Source: Ruegeria discodermiae (GTDB taxonomy: Bacteria; Pseudomonadota; Alphaproteobacteria; Rhodobacterales; Rhodobacteraceae). Taken from it: a stretch of 64,000 nt of DNA. The translations under genes and the position numbers were made by a program. Location of the stretch: NCBI RefSeq assembly GCF_030758345.1, contig NZ_JAVAMO010000009.1, forward strand, positions 101,037 through 165,036. The letters are read 5' to 3'. This document shows positions 1 through 8,854 of the stretch, piece after piece (position 1 is the stretch's first letter; the number at the start of each line of letters is the position of its first letter). The notes under the pieces are model-generated. The model saw only the letters and a program-made list of their open reading frames with translations, did not search any database and was not told the DNA's origin.

Positions 1-425
1 AACATCTTGATGATGTGACTGCCCACGGCGGGCAGGTTTTGACCGGCGGTAAACCCCACGCTCTGGGCGGGACATTTTTCGAGCCTACCGTCGTCACCGG
101 TGTGACACAGGATATGAAGGTGGCGCAGGAGGAGACCTTCGGACCCCTCGCGCCGCTCTTCAAGTTCGAGGATGAGGATGCGGTTATCGAGATGGCCAAT
201 GACACGATCTTTGGCCTTGCCTCATATTTTTATGCCAAGGATCTGAGCCGGGTCTACAAGGTCGCCGAGGCGTTGGAATATGGCATCGTCGGCGTCAATA
301 CCGGCATCATCTCAAGTGAACTTGGGCCCTTTGGCGGGGTCAAGCAATCGGGGCTGGGTCGCGAGGGCAGCCATCACGGGATCGAAGACTATCTGGAGAT
401 GAAATACATCTGCCTGTCAGTCTGA
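1..425 (+). CDS. NAD(P)-dependent aldehyde dehydrogenase, C-terminal part (succinate-semialdehyde dehydrogenase-like)
   Basis: The reading frame is already open at the left edge, so the gene starts outside the window; about 140 C-terminal residues are visible. They match the end of the GabD-type aldehyde dehydrogenase fold, with EETFGPLAPLF, a NDTIFGLASYFY stretch and a terminal FGGVKQSGLGREG motif that forms part of the substrate tunnel. The catalytic cysteine and NAD-binding part lie upstream and cannot be checked. The family oxidises an aldehyde such as succinate semialdehyde to the acid. The exact substrate is inferred from overall similarity only. It converges with the exporter operon that ends at 461 on the other strand. 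Confidence 0.85.
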   Translation, partial: HLDDVTAHGGQVLTGGKPHALGGTFFEPTVVTGVTQDMKVAQEETFGPLAPLFKFEDEDAVIEMANDTIFGLASYFYAKDLSRVYKVAEALEYGIVGVNTGIISSELGPFGGVKQSGLGREGSHHGIEDYLEMKYICLSV

Positions 426-460
426 CCGGGCAAGGCGCGCCGGATGCGCGCGCCCGCCTT

Positions 461-3379
461 TCAGTATTCGAATTGCTGGCGTTCGACGAAACGGGCGAAG
501 TGATCCCCTTTTGCGATCAACTCATCTGCGGTCCCCGCCTCGACGATCTTGCCCGCCTCCATCACAAAAATCCTGTCCGCGTCCTTGATCGTGGACAGGC
601 GGTGGGCGATCACGATGCGCGTCATCTCAATCCCCGCAAGGGAGTCGGCAACCGTTGCCTGCGTGGCGTTGTCTAGCGAGCTGGTGGCCTCGTCCATGAA
701 CATGATCCGCGGGGTTCCGGCAAGGGCGCGCGCCAGCATCAGCCTTTGTTTTTCGCCCCCTGACAGCGTGCTGCCATCATTGACCACCGTATGCATCTGC
801 ATCGGCATGTCGCGGATGGTCTGATCCAGCCCGACCTTGGCCGCTGCCTTCCAGGCCTGTTCCAGTGTCAGCGGGCGCGATCCGGCGATATTCTCAAGGA
901 TGGTGCCGCCAAGGATTTGGTTTTCCTGCAGGACCACGGCGAATTGGCGGCGCAGCGCGGCAATGTCGAGACGCGACAGATCCTTGCCATCATAGAGGAT
1001 GCTGCCATTCTGTGGCTGCTCAAAACCAAGCAGCAGGCGCAGCAGGGTGGATTTGCCGGACCCGGACGCGCCGACAATGGCCACGAATTGCCCCGGATGA
1101 ATGTCCAGCGAGATGTCGTTGAGGACCGGCGGGCCGTCATTGTCATAGCCGAATGACAGACGGTTCACCTCAATCCGGCCCGTCAGCTTGCCCGGCGGCT
1201 GCTCGCCGCTGGGCTTTTCCGGGGCCGTGTCCAGAATGGGCTTCATCCGCTCATACTGGATCAGCGCGATCAGACCCAGTGGCACGCTGTTCAGCAAGCC
1301 CGTGATACCCACCATGAAACTGCCATATGCAGCGGCGAAGGCCACGAAATTACCGGCGTTTGGCGGCGCGTCGAAAATGAACTCGATCACCGCAAAGAAC
1401 ACCACGGTGGACAGCAGCGGGACCACCGTGTTGAAGGTGCGCAGCAAGTTCTCGACCCGGCGCGAGTTGTAGTAGTTCTTTCGCTGTTCGTTGTGATGCG
1501 AGATCAGCTTGGCGGTCACGCGGTCCTCGGCCCCGGCGATGCGCAGCTTGCGGATTCCGGTCAGCGCCTGATTGGAAAACCCGGCTAACGCCTCCTGCGC
1601 CGCGATATAGCCACGCAGATGTTTGAGCTTGGTCAGATTGGTGACAAGTGCCACCAGCAGCGTCAGCGCGGTCAGGATCAGCGCAGGCAGCGTCAGCCAG
1701 CCGCCATAGTAGATCATGACGATCAGGTTGAGCAGCGAGAAGATCGCGCCAAGCGCGGACATCGCGATCCCGCGCGACAGGACCGTGCGGATCTGCGACA
1801 AGCCCAGCGCCCGCAGGGTCAGGTTGGCTGAGTTGAAACGCCTGAAAAAGCCGGAGGGCATCCGCAGCAACCGGTGCCAGACCGCCGATTGCGCTTGGGA
1901 TTCAAACAGCGTTTCGATCCGCAAAAGCGAGGTGGCTTGCAGAAACTGAAACAGCGCCGTCACGATCGCGACCGAGATCAGGACTGTGGCCACCTCCATC
2001 ACCAATCCGGTTTCCGCATGCGGGATCGCGACATTGATTAGCGTCGCCATCAGCGAGGGCGTCAGCAGGCTGATCAGCCCGCCGATAATGCCGAAGGCCA
2101 GCAGCGCAACCAGATCGCGCATGCTGCCGCGCAGGCCGGTTCTGAGCAGGTCGCGAAACCCGACCTTTTCCTGCAGCAGGGTTGGATAGACGGTATGGGC
2201 CCGCTCGACCAATGTCTCGGCAAAAGCGGCATCAACTTTGCGGGTCTCGCCGGTTCGCGGATCAAAGGCCATCGCGCCGCTGCGCTTGGGCGACCAGATG
2301 GCCAGCGGGTGGCCCTCGGTGGTGCGCACGATCATCGGAAGGCTTTTGCCTTTCCACCAGCCATCGGTCAGCTGAATCTCGCGGCTGGACAGGTTGGTAT
2401 CGCCCAGCAGCGCATAAAGCGGTCGAGGGCCGTCATCGTTCATGGGTTTGGCTGGCGCATCCGAGGGGTCGACCTTCAGCACGCCCGCGAGGAAATCGAC
2501 CACTCTGGCGAGATCGCTTTGGGTTCCGGACGGGCGGGCAAGGGGCCGTGTCTGCTGGCTGACCTCGACCGCGTCGGCAAAGGAGCGGGTCAGCAGCTCG
2601 GCATCCTGTGCGCTGCGTCTTTGCTGCTGCGCACGGGCGCGGGTTTCAAGGCGCGCGATATTCGCGGCAAAGCCCTGCATGGCATGGCGATGAAGCAGCC
2701 GCAAACCGGGTTGGATATCGCGCTTCAAATCCAGCTCTGAACTGCGCTTCACTGTCACCTGAGCCGGTTTCGGGGTTGAAAGCCAGCTATGTTCCGCAAG
2801 TGGGAACCACGCCTCGCCCGGCTGGATTTCGGTCATGCCGCAGATCGTCAGGGATGTGTCCGCTTTCACCCAGGCGACGTCTTTTGCGCCGGCATAACAT
2901 TCGGACGGTTGGATATGACCTGCAGTGACCATCCCCCGAAACACCGGCTTTTGTTTGTGATCAGCCACCAATGCCGCGTCGAGATTGGCGATCCAGCGGT
3001 CCACCGGGACACGCAGATCGGCCGCAAGGGCGGGATCGTCAAAAAGCCTTTGGGCCGAGATCTGGAACAGCCGCGTGTGTACATTGCCGTTCAGGACCAG
3101 CCCAAGCCGACGCTCGCCCTCATCGATCTGCCCCCCAAGAAGGATATCACCTGCTTCGGCGGAAAACAGGTGCTGGCGCATGCCTTCGGGCTGATCGCCC
3201 TCGGTCAGATGCGTCGCAAAAATGTCGGCCGACCCTTCGGCAACAAACCAGCAGGTTTCTGGGTCGCGCAGGACGATCGGGCCGGTGCCATAGGCGGCAA
3301 GCTCTTGTCCGTCTGAAAGAACAGCATCGCGGAGACGGTCGCGCTCCAATACCGGCATGTCAGTATTTGACGAGGTCAT
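461..3379 (-). CDS. NHLM-type bacteriocin ABC transporter without peptidase domain (permease/ATPase)
   Basis: A 972-residue half-transporter. About 400 N-terminal residues have no peptidase motif; the early part resembles a regulatory cyclic-nucleotide/cupin-like fold, as in the NHLM ABC2 family that travels with NHLP peptides. Next come an ABC exporter membrane domain (about 410-720) and an ATPase with Walker A GASGSGKST near 770, signature LSGGEKQ near 870 and Walker B MFMDEAT. The ATG at 3379 has GAGGG seven bases upstream and overlaps the end of the peptidase-ABC gene by 20 bp, so the two are co-translated. In this family it is thought to work beside the peptidase transporter in exporting the peptide. 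Whether it forms a heterodimer with that protein is inference. Confidence 0.9.
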   Translation of the reverse strand: MTSSNTDMPVLERDRLRDAVLSDGQELAAYGTGPIVLRDPETCWFVAEGSADIFATHLTEGDQPEGMRQHLFSAEAGDILLGGQIDEGERRLGLVLNGNVHTRLFQISAQRLFDDPALAADLRVPVDRWIANLDAALVADHKQKPVFRGMVTAGHIQPSECYAGAKDVAWVKADTSLTICGMTEIQPGEAWFPLAEHSWLSTPKPAQVTVKRSSELDLKRDIQPGLRLLHRHAMQGFAANIARLETRARAQQQRRSAQDAELLTRSFADAVEVSQQTRPLARPSGTQSDLARVVDFLAGVLKVDPSDAPAKPMNDDGPRPLYALLGDTNLSSREIQLTDGWWKGKSLPMIVRTTEGHPLAIWSPKRSGAMAFDPRTGETRKVDAAFAETLVERAHTVYPTLLQEKVGFRDLLRTGLRGSMRDLVALLAFGIIGGLISLLTPSLMATLINVAIPHAETGLVMEVATVLISVAIVTALFQFLQATSLLRIETLFESQAQSAVWHRLLRMPSGFFRRFNSANLTLRALGLSQIRTVLSRGIAMSALGAIFSLLNLIVMIYYGGWLTLPALILTALTLLVALVTNLTKLKHLRGYIAAQEALAGFSNQALTGIRKLRIAGAEDRVTAKLISHHNEQRKNYYNSRRVENLLRTFNTVVPLLSTVVFFAVIEFIFDAPPNAGNFVAFAAAYGSFMVGITGLLNSVPLGLIALIQYERMKPILDTAPEKPSGEQPPGKLTGRIEVNRLSFGYDNDGPPVLNDISLDIHPGQFVAIVGASGSGKSTLLRLLLGFEQPQNGSILYDGKDLSRLDIAALRRQFAVVLQENQILGGTILENIAGSRPLTLEQAWKAAAKVGLDQTIRDMPMQMHTVVNDGSTLSGGEKQRLMLARALAGTPRIMFMDEATSSLDNATQATVADSLAGIEMTRIVIAHRLSTIKDADRIFVMEAGKIVEAGTADELIAKGDHFARFVERQQFEY

Positions 3380-5501
3380 GAAACTGCCCTCCTGCTTGCA
3401 TCAGGGTTTTGAAACTGCCGCGCTCGACCACCTTGCCCTGATCGAGCACCAGAATTTCCTCGGAATCGCGGATCGTTGACAGGCGATGGGCGATGATCAG
3501 GCAGGTGCAGCCGCGCTTGCGGATGTTCTGATCGATCTTCTGTTCCACCAGCGCATCCAGCGAACTGGTCGCCTCGTCCAGGATCAGAATGCTGGGATCC
3601 TGCGCCAGGGTGCGGGCAATCTCGAACCGTTGGGCCTCGCCGCCGCTCAGGTCGCGACCGCCTTCCAGTAGACGGCTCTGATAGCCGCCGGGCCGGCGGA
3701 TGATGATGTCGTGAATCTCGGCATCCTTTGCGGCCTGGATCACCGATTCCATCGAGATCGCATCGTTCCAGAGGGTCAGGTTGTCATAGATCGTGCCTTC
3801 GAACAGGTTCGGTTCCTGCGCGACCCAGCCGATGGAACTGTCCCGCAATCCCGGCGGTATCTGGTCGCGCCGCAGCCCGTCATAGAGGATCTCGCCCGAG
3901 GCTGGATGATAAAGTCCGGCCACCATCTGCCCGATGGTCGACTTGCCGCTGCCGGTCGATCCCACCAGCGCCACCCGCGTGCCGGGCTGGATCGTCAGGT
4001 TCAGATCCTCAACCAGAAGCGGCCCGGAGGGTGTGTAGCGGAAACTGACATCGCGCAGTTCCACATGGCCGGTCAGTTTGGCGGCGTCTGCGGGCTTTGC
4101 CTGGGCAGGCGATATGAAATCATCGGCCACGTCATGCTGCAGGATGTCGTTCACCCGTGTCAGTGAAGCGCCGACACTCTGGAACTGGCTGATGAATTGC
4201 ACCAGACCTTCGAAGGGACGGGAAAACGCGGTCATCAGCGCCAAAAAGGCGACCAGACCGCCAACTGTCAGTTGCCCCTCGACGATGCGGAAGCTGCCGA
4301 CACCAATGATGATCGCCGTCGTTAGCGAGGCTGCAACGCTGGGCAGAATGCCGATCACGTTCATCATCCGGCCCAGCTGCTGCTCGGAATTGATCATGCG
4401 AGCATGGGTGCCCGACCAGCGGGAAAATACCTGATCCTCGCTGGCGCTGGCCTTGATCGTGTCGATCGAGCGGGTAGAGAACACGCCCACGCCCATCAGC
4501 AGCGCATTCTCGATCTCAAGCTTGAGGTTGGTATTGCGCAATACATGCTTTGCCTGAAGGCAACCGATGGTCACCGCCACGTTTATCGCAACGCCGATCG
4601 CCGTCAGCACCGGATCATAACTCACCATAACCACGGCAAAGAAGATCACCGTCAGAAAATTCGCGACATTGCGGCTGAGCTGAGTGCCCAGCATTTGCGC
4701 GATAGAGTCATTCGCCATCATCCGCGCCACCAGATCGCCCGGGCTGCGCTGTGCAAAGAAGCGGATCGGCAGCTTCATCAATCGCGATTGGAAAAAGGCC
4801 GCTCCGGTCAGCGACATCTTGTTCTCGATCTGCATCAGCGACCATTCCTGCAGCCAGGTCATCACCGCATAGGCGATCACCGCGATGATCATGGAAAACA
4901 GCAGTGGGCGCAGCACGTCAGTCGCGCCCTGTATCAAGACGGTGTCGATGAAAATCTTGGAAAAGGCTGGAATGGCCAGCCCCGGCACGATCAGCAGCAG
5001 GCTGACCAGTACCAGCATGACCAGACCCGATTTGACCTGCGCCAGACGCGAGACCATGTCGGAAAAGGCGCTTTTGCGTTTGCCGGTCCGTTCGAATTTC
5101 TCGGAGGGCTCAAAGGTCAGCGCCAAGCCGGTGAACCCGTCGCTGAACGCCTCATGCGTGATGGTGCGTGGGCCGGTTTCGGGGTCATTGATATAGACGC
5201 AGTTGCGCCCAAACCCTTCGACCACCATGAAATGCCGAAACTCCCAGAATATGATGAACGGCGCTTTGAGTTCGGCCACCTTTTCCAGGTTCAGCCGAAA
5301 GCCCTTGGCGATCAGCCCGTATTCCCGCGCCGCCCGCACCACATCCGCGGCATTGCAGCCATCGCGCGAGACGTTACAGGCCACCCGCAATTCATCCAGC
5401 GGCACCCACTTGCCGAAATGCTCCAGCATGATCCCCAGCGAGGCCGCGCCGCATTCGACCGCCTCCATCTGGATGACGGTTGGTGTTCTGACCCGGCTCA
5501 T
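3360..5501 (-). CDS. NHLM-type peptidase-containing ABC exporter (C39 protease + permease + ATPase)
   Basis: A 713-residue bacteriocin-processing transporter. The N-terminal C39 peptidase domain has the Q-x4-E-C signature with Q11 and catalytic C17, His at about 90 (in FRHFMVV) and Asp106 (in INDPETG), so the protease should be active. A six-helix exporter domain (about 150-440) follows, then an ATPase with Walker A GSTGSGKST near 512 and LSGGEAQ. C39 domains cut after Gly-Gly, and all six precursors in this locus have Gly-Gly before the core, so this is the expected leader protease and exporter. It sits second in an operon, starting by a 4-bp ATGA overlap with the HlyD gene. Confidence 0.93.
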   Translation of the reverse strand: MSRVRTPTVIQMEAVECGAASLGIMLEHFGKWVPLDELRVACNVSRDGCNAADVVRAAREYGLIAKGFRLNLEKVAELKAPFIIFWEFRHFMVVEGFGRNCVYINDPETGPRTITHEAFSDGFTGLALTFEPSEKFERTGKRKSAFSDMVSRLAQVKSGLVMLVLVSLLLIVPGLAIPAFSKIFIDTVLIQGATDVLRPLLFSMIIAVIAYAVMTWLQEWSLMQIENKMSLTGAAFFQSRLMKLPIRFFAQRSPGDLVARMMANDSIAQMLGTQLSRNVANFLTVIFFAVVMVSYDPVLTAIGVAINVAVTIGCLQAKHVLRNTNLKLEIENALLMGVGVFSTRSIDTIKASASEDQVFSRWSGTHARMINSEQQLGRMMNVIGILPSVAASLTTAIIIGVGSFRIVEGQLTVGGLVAFLALMTAFSRPFEGLVQFISQFQSVGASLTRVNDILQHDVADDFISPAQAKPADAAKLTGHVELRDVSFRYTPSGPLLVEDLNLTIQPGTRVALVGSTGSGKSTIGQMVAGLYHPASGEILYDGLRRDQIPPGLRDSSIGWVAQEPNLFEGTIYDNLTLWNDAISMESVIQAAKDAEIHDIIIRRPGGYQSRLLEGGRDLSGGEAQRFEIARTLAQDPSILILDEATSSLDALVEQKIDQNIRKRGCTCLIIAHRLSTIRDSEEILVLDQGKVVERGSFKTLMQAGGQFHDLVKY

Positions 5502-6739
5502 TGCACACCCACCCAGCTTTTCAGCGTCGGCAGCAACAGTGTAATCGGGGCCTGTTCGCGCACGATCACCGAGACGCTTGCCAAGGTTCCGGGGGTCAGT
5601 TCGGCATCGGCCCCGTTGGCGGAGGTCCAGATCAGATCGCCCTGAGCGTCCCGGTCCATCGAGATACGCACCAGCAGCGGCGCGCCTTCCTGTACGAACT
5701 GGTTTACCAGGTTCTGGTTCTGCAAGATCGCCATCAGCGCGTCAGAGGAGAGTGGAAATTTGGACACGTCCTGAACCGTTCCCAGAAGCGTGCCGTATTC
5801 CTCCTGCTGATAGGTCGTTGGTGACACGCGTACAGTCATGCCGGGCGTAATCAGCTTGGCCTGGTTCGCGCTGATGAAGGCCAGAGTTTCCAGTTGCGCG
5901 TTGGGCTGGATGATCGACATGACCGGACGCCCTGCATCCAGATACGCCCCCTGCGCTACCAGGATGGGCGAGATCTCGCCCGAGGCCGGCGCGTAGATCG
6001 TCTCGGTTTGTGCGACCGCATCCTCCAGCTCGCGTACCTGCACGTTCAGTTCGGACTGATGGCGTTCCAGGTCGAGCATACGCTGACGCCACGACGTCAC
6101 GCGCTCCTCGCGATTGAGATCGAGCTGCGCGATGTCGTTGTTGACGCTTTCGATTTCCTGCCGCGCCTGGAAATACTGGCTACGCATTTCGTCAACCGCC
6201 GCGACATTGGTGATGCCGCGTTCAAGCAGCTTTTCATTGCCCGTCAGGCGGCTTTCGAAGGCCTCGACCATCTCCTGGGTCTGTTCAAGTTTGCTTTCCA
6301 TCGCGACACGTTGCAGACCTTGCAGCCTGTCAAACTCCGTAAGCTCTGACTCCATCATGGCCTTGTTGTCCGCGACCGACTGCGCCGCCTCCTGTGCCAG
6401 CAGGCGGGTTTGTTCCAAGTGCCCGACAAGCGTGGGGTTGGACACGGTTCCAAGAATGTCACCCGCCTCGACAACGTCGCCTTGTCCGGCCTTCAGCCGG
6501 GTCAGCGTGCCGTCACCAAGGGCGACGACCTCGGTCACCTCGGCGTCCTGATAGACGACAAAGGCCGGCCCGATGACACGTGTCTGGATTGTCCCGCCAA
6601 AGCCCCAGGTCACAAGCGCGCCAAACCCGAGCAGCAGAACACATAGCAAGACCCAGCTCATCGGAGAGGTCACCGCGACGGCAACTTTCAACTCTTCCGG
6701 GGTTGAGAGTTTTTTGAGGGCTTTCTCTCGGAACTGCAT
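5498..6739 (-). CDS. HlyD-family membrane-fusion protein of the NHLM export system
   Basis: A 413-residue periplasmic adaptor and the first gene of the export operon. A short cytoplasmic tail is followed by one membrane segment (about 27-50), a biotinyl-lipoyl-like half motif, a long charged coiled coil (about 110-240) and a second lipoyl/beta-barrel part (APASGEISPIL region). This is the standard HlyD order. The ATG at 6739 has an AGGTGAG ribosome site. The gene stop overlaps the start of the peptidase ABC gene by 4 bp. It should link the inner-membrane ABC exporters to an outer-membrane channel, which is not encoded here. Being divergent from the first precursor suggests a shared control region. 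Confidence 0.9.
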   Translation of the reverse strand: MQFREKALKKLSTPEELKVAVAVTSPMSWVLLCVLLLGFGALVTWGFGGTIQTRVIGPAFVVYQDAEVTEVVALGDGTLTRLKAGQGDVVEAGDILGTVSNPTLVGHLEQTRLLAQEAAQSVADNKAMMESELTEFDRLQGLQRVAMESKLEQTQEMVEAFESRLTGNEKLLERGITNVAAVDEMRSQYFQARQEIESVNNDIAQLDLNREERVTSWRQRMLDLERHQSELNVQVRELEDAVAQTETIYAPASGEISPILVAQGAYLDAGRPVMSIIQPNAQLETLAFISANQAKLITPGMTVRVSPTTYQQEEYGTLLGTVQDVSKFPLSSDALMAILQNQNLVNQFVQEGAPLLVRISMDRDAQGDLIWTSANGADAELTPGTLASVSVIVREQAPITLLLPTLKSWVGVQ

Positions 6740-7097
6740 ATCTCACCTCGTCCGGCTATTGTCATGCGGGGGATTGAAAAGGGGCCGCCGTGTCTTCAGA
6801 GAAAGATGTGAAAGTGCTGAATTGATTTCAACTGACCGGAAATTTCGGAAGTGCCTTGCGCAATCCGTTTGAGAATTTGGAAACAACGCCAATACTCTGT
6901 TTTAAAATGATTTTTTGTGGAGTCTCGCGTTGATTGGACTTGTGCCTGATCGCAACCTGAAACGACGTTAAAAATTTTTCATGCTCATGACAGTTATTCG
7001 CAATACGCGTTCTCCAAATAGTATTGTGAGGTGCGTAAATAGTAACAAGTAATAACGCGCGCCTTTGGAATACGGTATATATATGGGGGGAAATACC
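6740..7097. promoter_or_regulatory. AT-rich divergent control region between exporter operon and first precursor
   Basis: About 360 bases without a credible gene, clearly more AT-rich than the surrounding genes. It must hold the promoters for the - strand export operon (start 6739) and the + strand precursor/synthetase operon (start 7098). I could not pick out a convincing -35/-10 pair or operator by eye. A run of Gs at 7085-7090 serves as the ribosome site of the first precursor. Confidence 0.5.
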
Positions 7098-7433
7098 GTG
7101 AATAATAAAGAGATACCAAAAGTCGATAATGAGTCAGCGTTCTTGGGGAAGCTGCGCGACGATCCGAAATTCGCAAACTTCAGCGAAGCAAGCCCTAAAG
7201 CGGCGCTCCGAGAACTTGGAATAGATCTGCCGAAGGGTGTCGAATTAAAAGCCGTAAGGGATACAGATACAGTAAAATATCTGCATATTCCCCAAGCTCC
7301 GGTCGAAGGTGAGATTGCAGATTCCGATTTGATGAATGTGCAGGGTGGCACAACGCCGGTCTGTATTACTGGGGCGATTGCCATTTACTTTACGGCTGTT
7401 TCTGCTGTTGGTACCAACGGTACTTTTCGTTGA
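7098..7433 (+). CDS. NHLP-leader RiPP precursor 1
   Basis: A precursor of 111 residues: 84-residue leader ending in Gly-Gly and a 27-residue core starting TTPVC. The leader has the NHLP pattern (KLRDDPKFANF, LPKGVELKAVRDT, VKYLHIP, EIADSDLM). The open frame runs back to a TTG at 7065 and contains an ATG at 7083. I chose GTG 7098 because a G6 ribosome site lies seven bases upstream and the leader then has exactly the 84 residues of precursors 2-4. The core has one Cys (position 5) and Thr/Ser at many positions, and ends in Phe-Arg. Codons here (aat, aaa, ata) are more AT-rich than in precursors 2-4, suggesting a separate origin. A stem-loop at 7458-7485 follows. Confidence 0.85.
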   Translation: MNNKEIPKVDNESAFLGKLRDDPKFANFSEASPKAALRELGIDLPKGVELKAVRDTDTVKYLHIPQAPVEGEIADSDLMNVQGGTTPVCITGAIAIYFTAVSAVGTNGTFR

Positions 7434-7457
7434 TACAGGCGTTTTTCGTAAACCGCG

Positions 7458-7485
7458 CCCAAGCCTCTGGATGCGGAAGCTTGGG
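7458..7485 (+). other. Stem-loop after precursor 1
   Basis: CCCAAGC (7458-7464) pairs with GCTTGGG (7479-7485) around a 14-base loop. It lies 25 bases after the stop of precursor 1 and has no U-tract, so it is not a clear terminator. Similar hairpins follow precursors 2 and 4. The rest of 7434-7707 is AT-rich and shows no gene. Confidence 0.5.
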
Positions 7486-7707
7486 TGTATGTGTTTGAAA
7501 TAAATAGCTTTATCGCAATCAGAAAATTTGAAATATACATAAATTTCCGCATTAACGGCAATTAATCTTCTCTACACACCCGGCAAACACAGCGTACTTA
7601 CTTCATTTCTGCAGGCGGAGGAAATCTAAATCGCCAATAGGCACCAGATCTCCAAAGCCACCTGCAAACGATGAAACAGTCACAGTTCAATTGGAGGAAA
7701 GAACGCC

Positions 7708-8058
7708 ATGACCAAGTCCAAGGAATTCTATCAGGAAAAGCTCGCAGCCCTTTATGACCGCGCCTGGAACGACGAGTCGTTCAGCGCGCGTCTGGAAAAC
7801 GACGCAAAGGCTGCTGTCGAGGAATATGTGGGCGAGATGCCCGCAAATGTAGATGTGAAAGTAGTCCGTGATACGGGCAACGTGAAATACCTGCACATCC
7901 CGAACCCGCCGGTCGAGCGTGAGATCCCCGATGCGGATCTGATGCAGGCACGCGGCGGCACGTTCTGGAACTGCGCCACCGTGATCGGCGACCCGGCAAC
8001 CACCGTGATCGGGACCAGCCTTGTGCCGCAGCCGACCGTGCCCAACAACGACTTCTGA
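7708..8058 (+). CDS. NHLP-leader RiPP precursor 2
   Basis: A 116-residue precursor with an 84-residue NHLP leader (DRAWNDESFSARLE, MPANVDVKVVRDT, VKYLHIP, EIPDADLM) that ends ARGG, and a 32-residue core starting TFWNC. It is the only core whose second residue is Phe instead of Thr. It keeps Thr1 and Cys5 and has a Pro/Asn-rich tail ending in Asp-Phe. The ATG at 7708 has GGAGGAAAG upstream. The core carries six Thr and one Ser available for dehydration but a single Cys, so at most one thioether could form. Confidence 0.92.
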   Translation: MTKSKEFYQEKLAALYDRAWNDESFSARLENDAKAAVEEYVGEMPANVDVKVVRDTGNVKYLHIPNPPVEREIPDADLMQARGGTFWNCATVIGDPATTVIGTSLVPQPTVPNNDF

Positions 8059-8073
8059 GGCATGCAGCCCTTA

Positions 8074-8106
8074 CGGGTCCGGGCGACGAACGTGCGCTCG
8101 GACCCG
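8074..8106 (+). other. Stem-loop between precursors 2 and 3
   Basis: CGGGTCCG (8074-8081) is perfectly complementary to CGGACCCG (8099-8106), with a 17-base loop. No T-run follows. It lies between the stop of precursor 2 (8058) and the start of precursor 3 (8145), and may protect the 3' end of a processed precursor message or damp read-through. Confidence 0.55.
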
Positions 8107-8144
8107 CAAATACCATGCAAATCATACACAGATTGGAGGGTGTC

Positions 8145-8492
8145 ATGACCCATATTCAGGAAATTTCCAACACTGCCACCTCGGCCTTTCTCGACCGTGT
8201 GTGGAGCGATGAGGCATTTGCAGCGCGTCTGGAAAGTGACCCCAAATCCGCTATGGCCGAGTATTTCGGAGACATGCCGGAAGACCTCGAAGTGAAGGTC
8301 GTGCGGGACACCCCGAGTGTGAAGCACCTCCATATTCCGGCGGCCCCGGTTCAGGGCGAGATTGATGAAAGCGATCTGATGGGCGCGCAGGGTGGCACCA
8401 CCAATGCCTGCATCACCATCCAGACCTGCATCGGGCTGTCCTGCCCGCCGATTTCGGCGCCATTTCCGACGATAACCGTTGGCAATCCCTGA
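8145..8492 (+). CDS. NHLP-leader RiPP precursor 3 (three-cysteine core)
   Basis: A 115-residue precursor: 84-residue NHLP leader ending AQGG and a 31-residue core starting TTNAC. I start it at ATG 8145, not the upstream ATG at 8115, because GGAGG lies just before 8145 and the leader length then equals those of precursors 1, 2 and 4. This core is the outlier. It has three Cys, at positions 5, 11 and 16; the last two directly follow Thr10 and Ser15. A Pro-rich tail follows (CPPISAPFP). It is the best candidate for thioether or disulfide rings in the set. Two short palindromes (8498-8507 and 8510-8519) lie between it and precursor 4. Confidence 0.92.
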   Translation: MTHIQEISNTATSAFLDRVWSDEAFAARLESDPKSAMAEYFGDMPEDLEVKVVRDTPSVKHLHIPAAPVQGEIDESDLMGAQGGTTNACITIQTCIGLSCPPISAPFPTITVGNP

Positions 8493-8520
8493 AACATCCT
8501 GATCAGGAAGGGACGTCCCG

Positions 8521-8841
8521 ATGAGCAGCCCTCAACACGACAGCAGCCAGAACCTTGCAGCTCTTTATGAGCGCGCCTGGAATGACGACGCGTTTGCGGC
8601 GCTGCTGGAACGCGATCCCAGAGCAGCTCTCGAAGATATCTACGGGGCACTGCCCGAGGATATCGACGTGCGTGTGGTGCGCGATACAGGTGACACCAAA
8701 TACCTGCACATTCCTGCCGCCCCTTTTGACCGCGAATTGTCCGACGCCGATCTGATCGGTGCCCAGGGCGGAACCACTTGGGTGTGCGTCGGGACCATCG
8801 TTTCCGCAGCATCCGCGATCTCGATCGAGATCACCCTTTAG
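8521..8841 (+). CDS. NHLP-leader RiPP precursor 4
   Basis: A 106-residue precursor with an 84-residue leader (YERAWNDDAFAALLE, LPEDIDVRVVRDT, TKYLHIP, ELSDADLI) ending AQGG. The 22-residue core starts TTWVC and is the shortest of the six. After Cys5 it is hydrophobic and small-residue rich, with three Ser and two Thr, ending Ile-Thr-Leu. The ATG at 8521 has GGAAGGGA upstream; a 10-base palindrome (8510-8519) overlaps part of that ribosome site and could tune its access. It is the last precursor before the modifying enzymes. Confidence 0.92.
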   Translation: MSSPQHDSSQNLAALYERAWNDDAFAALLERDPRAALEDIYGALPEDIDVRVVRDTGDTKYLHIPAAPFDRELSDADLIGAQGGTTWVCVGTIVSAASAISIEITL

Positions 8842-8854
8842 GACAACACCTCGC

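Noticed and set aside
4404..5645. 413-codon open frame antisense to the peptidase ABC gene
   Set aside because: Low-complexity His/Gln-rich shadow frame.
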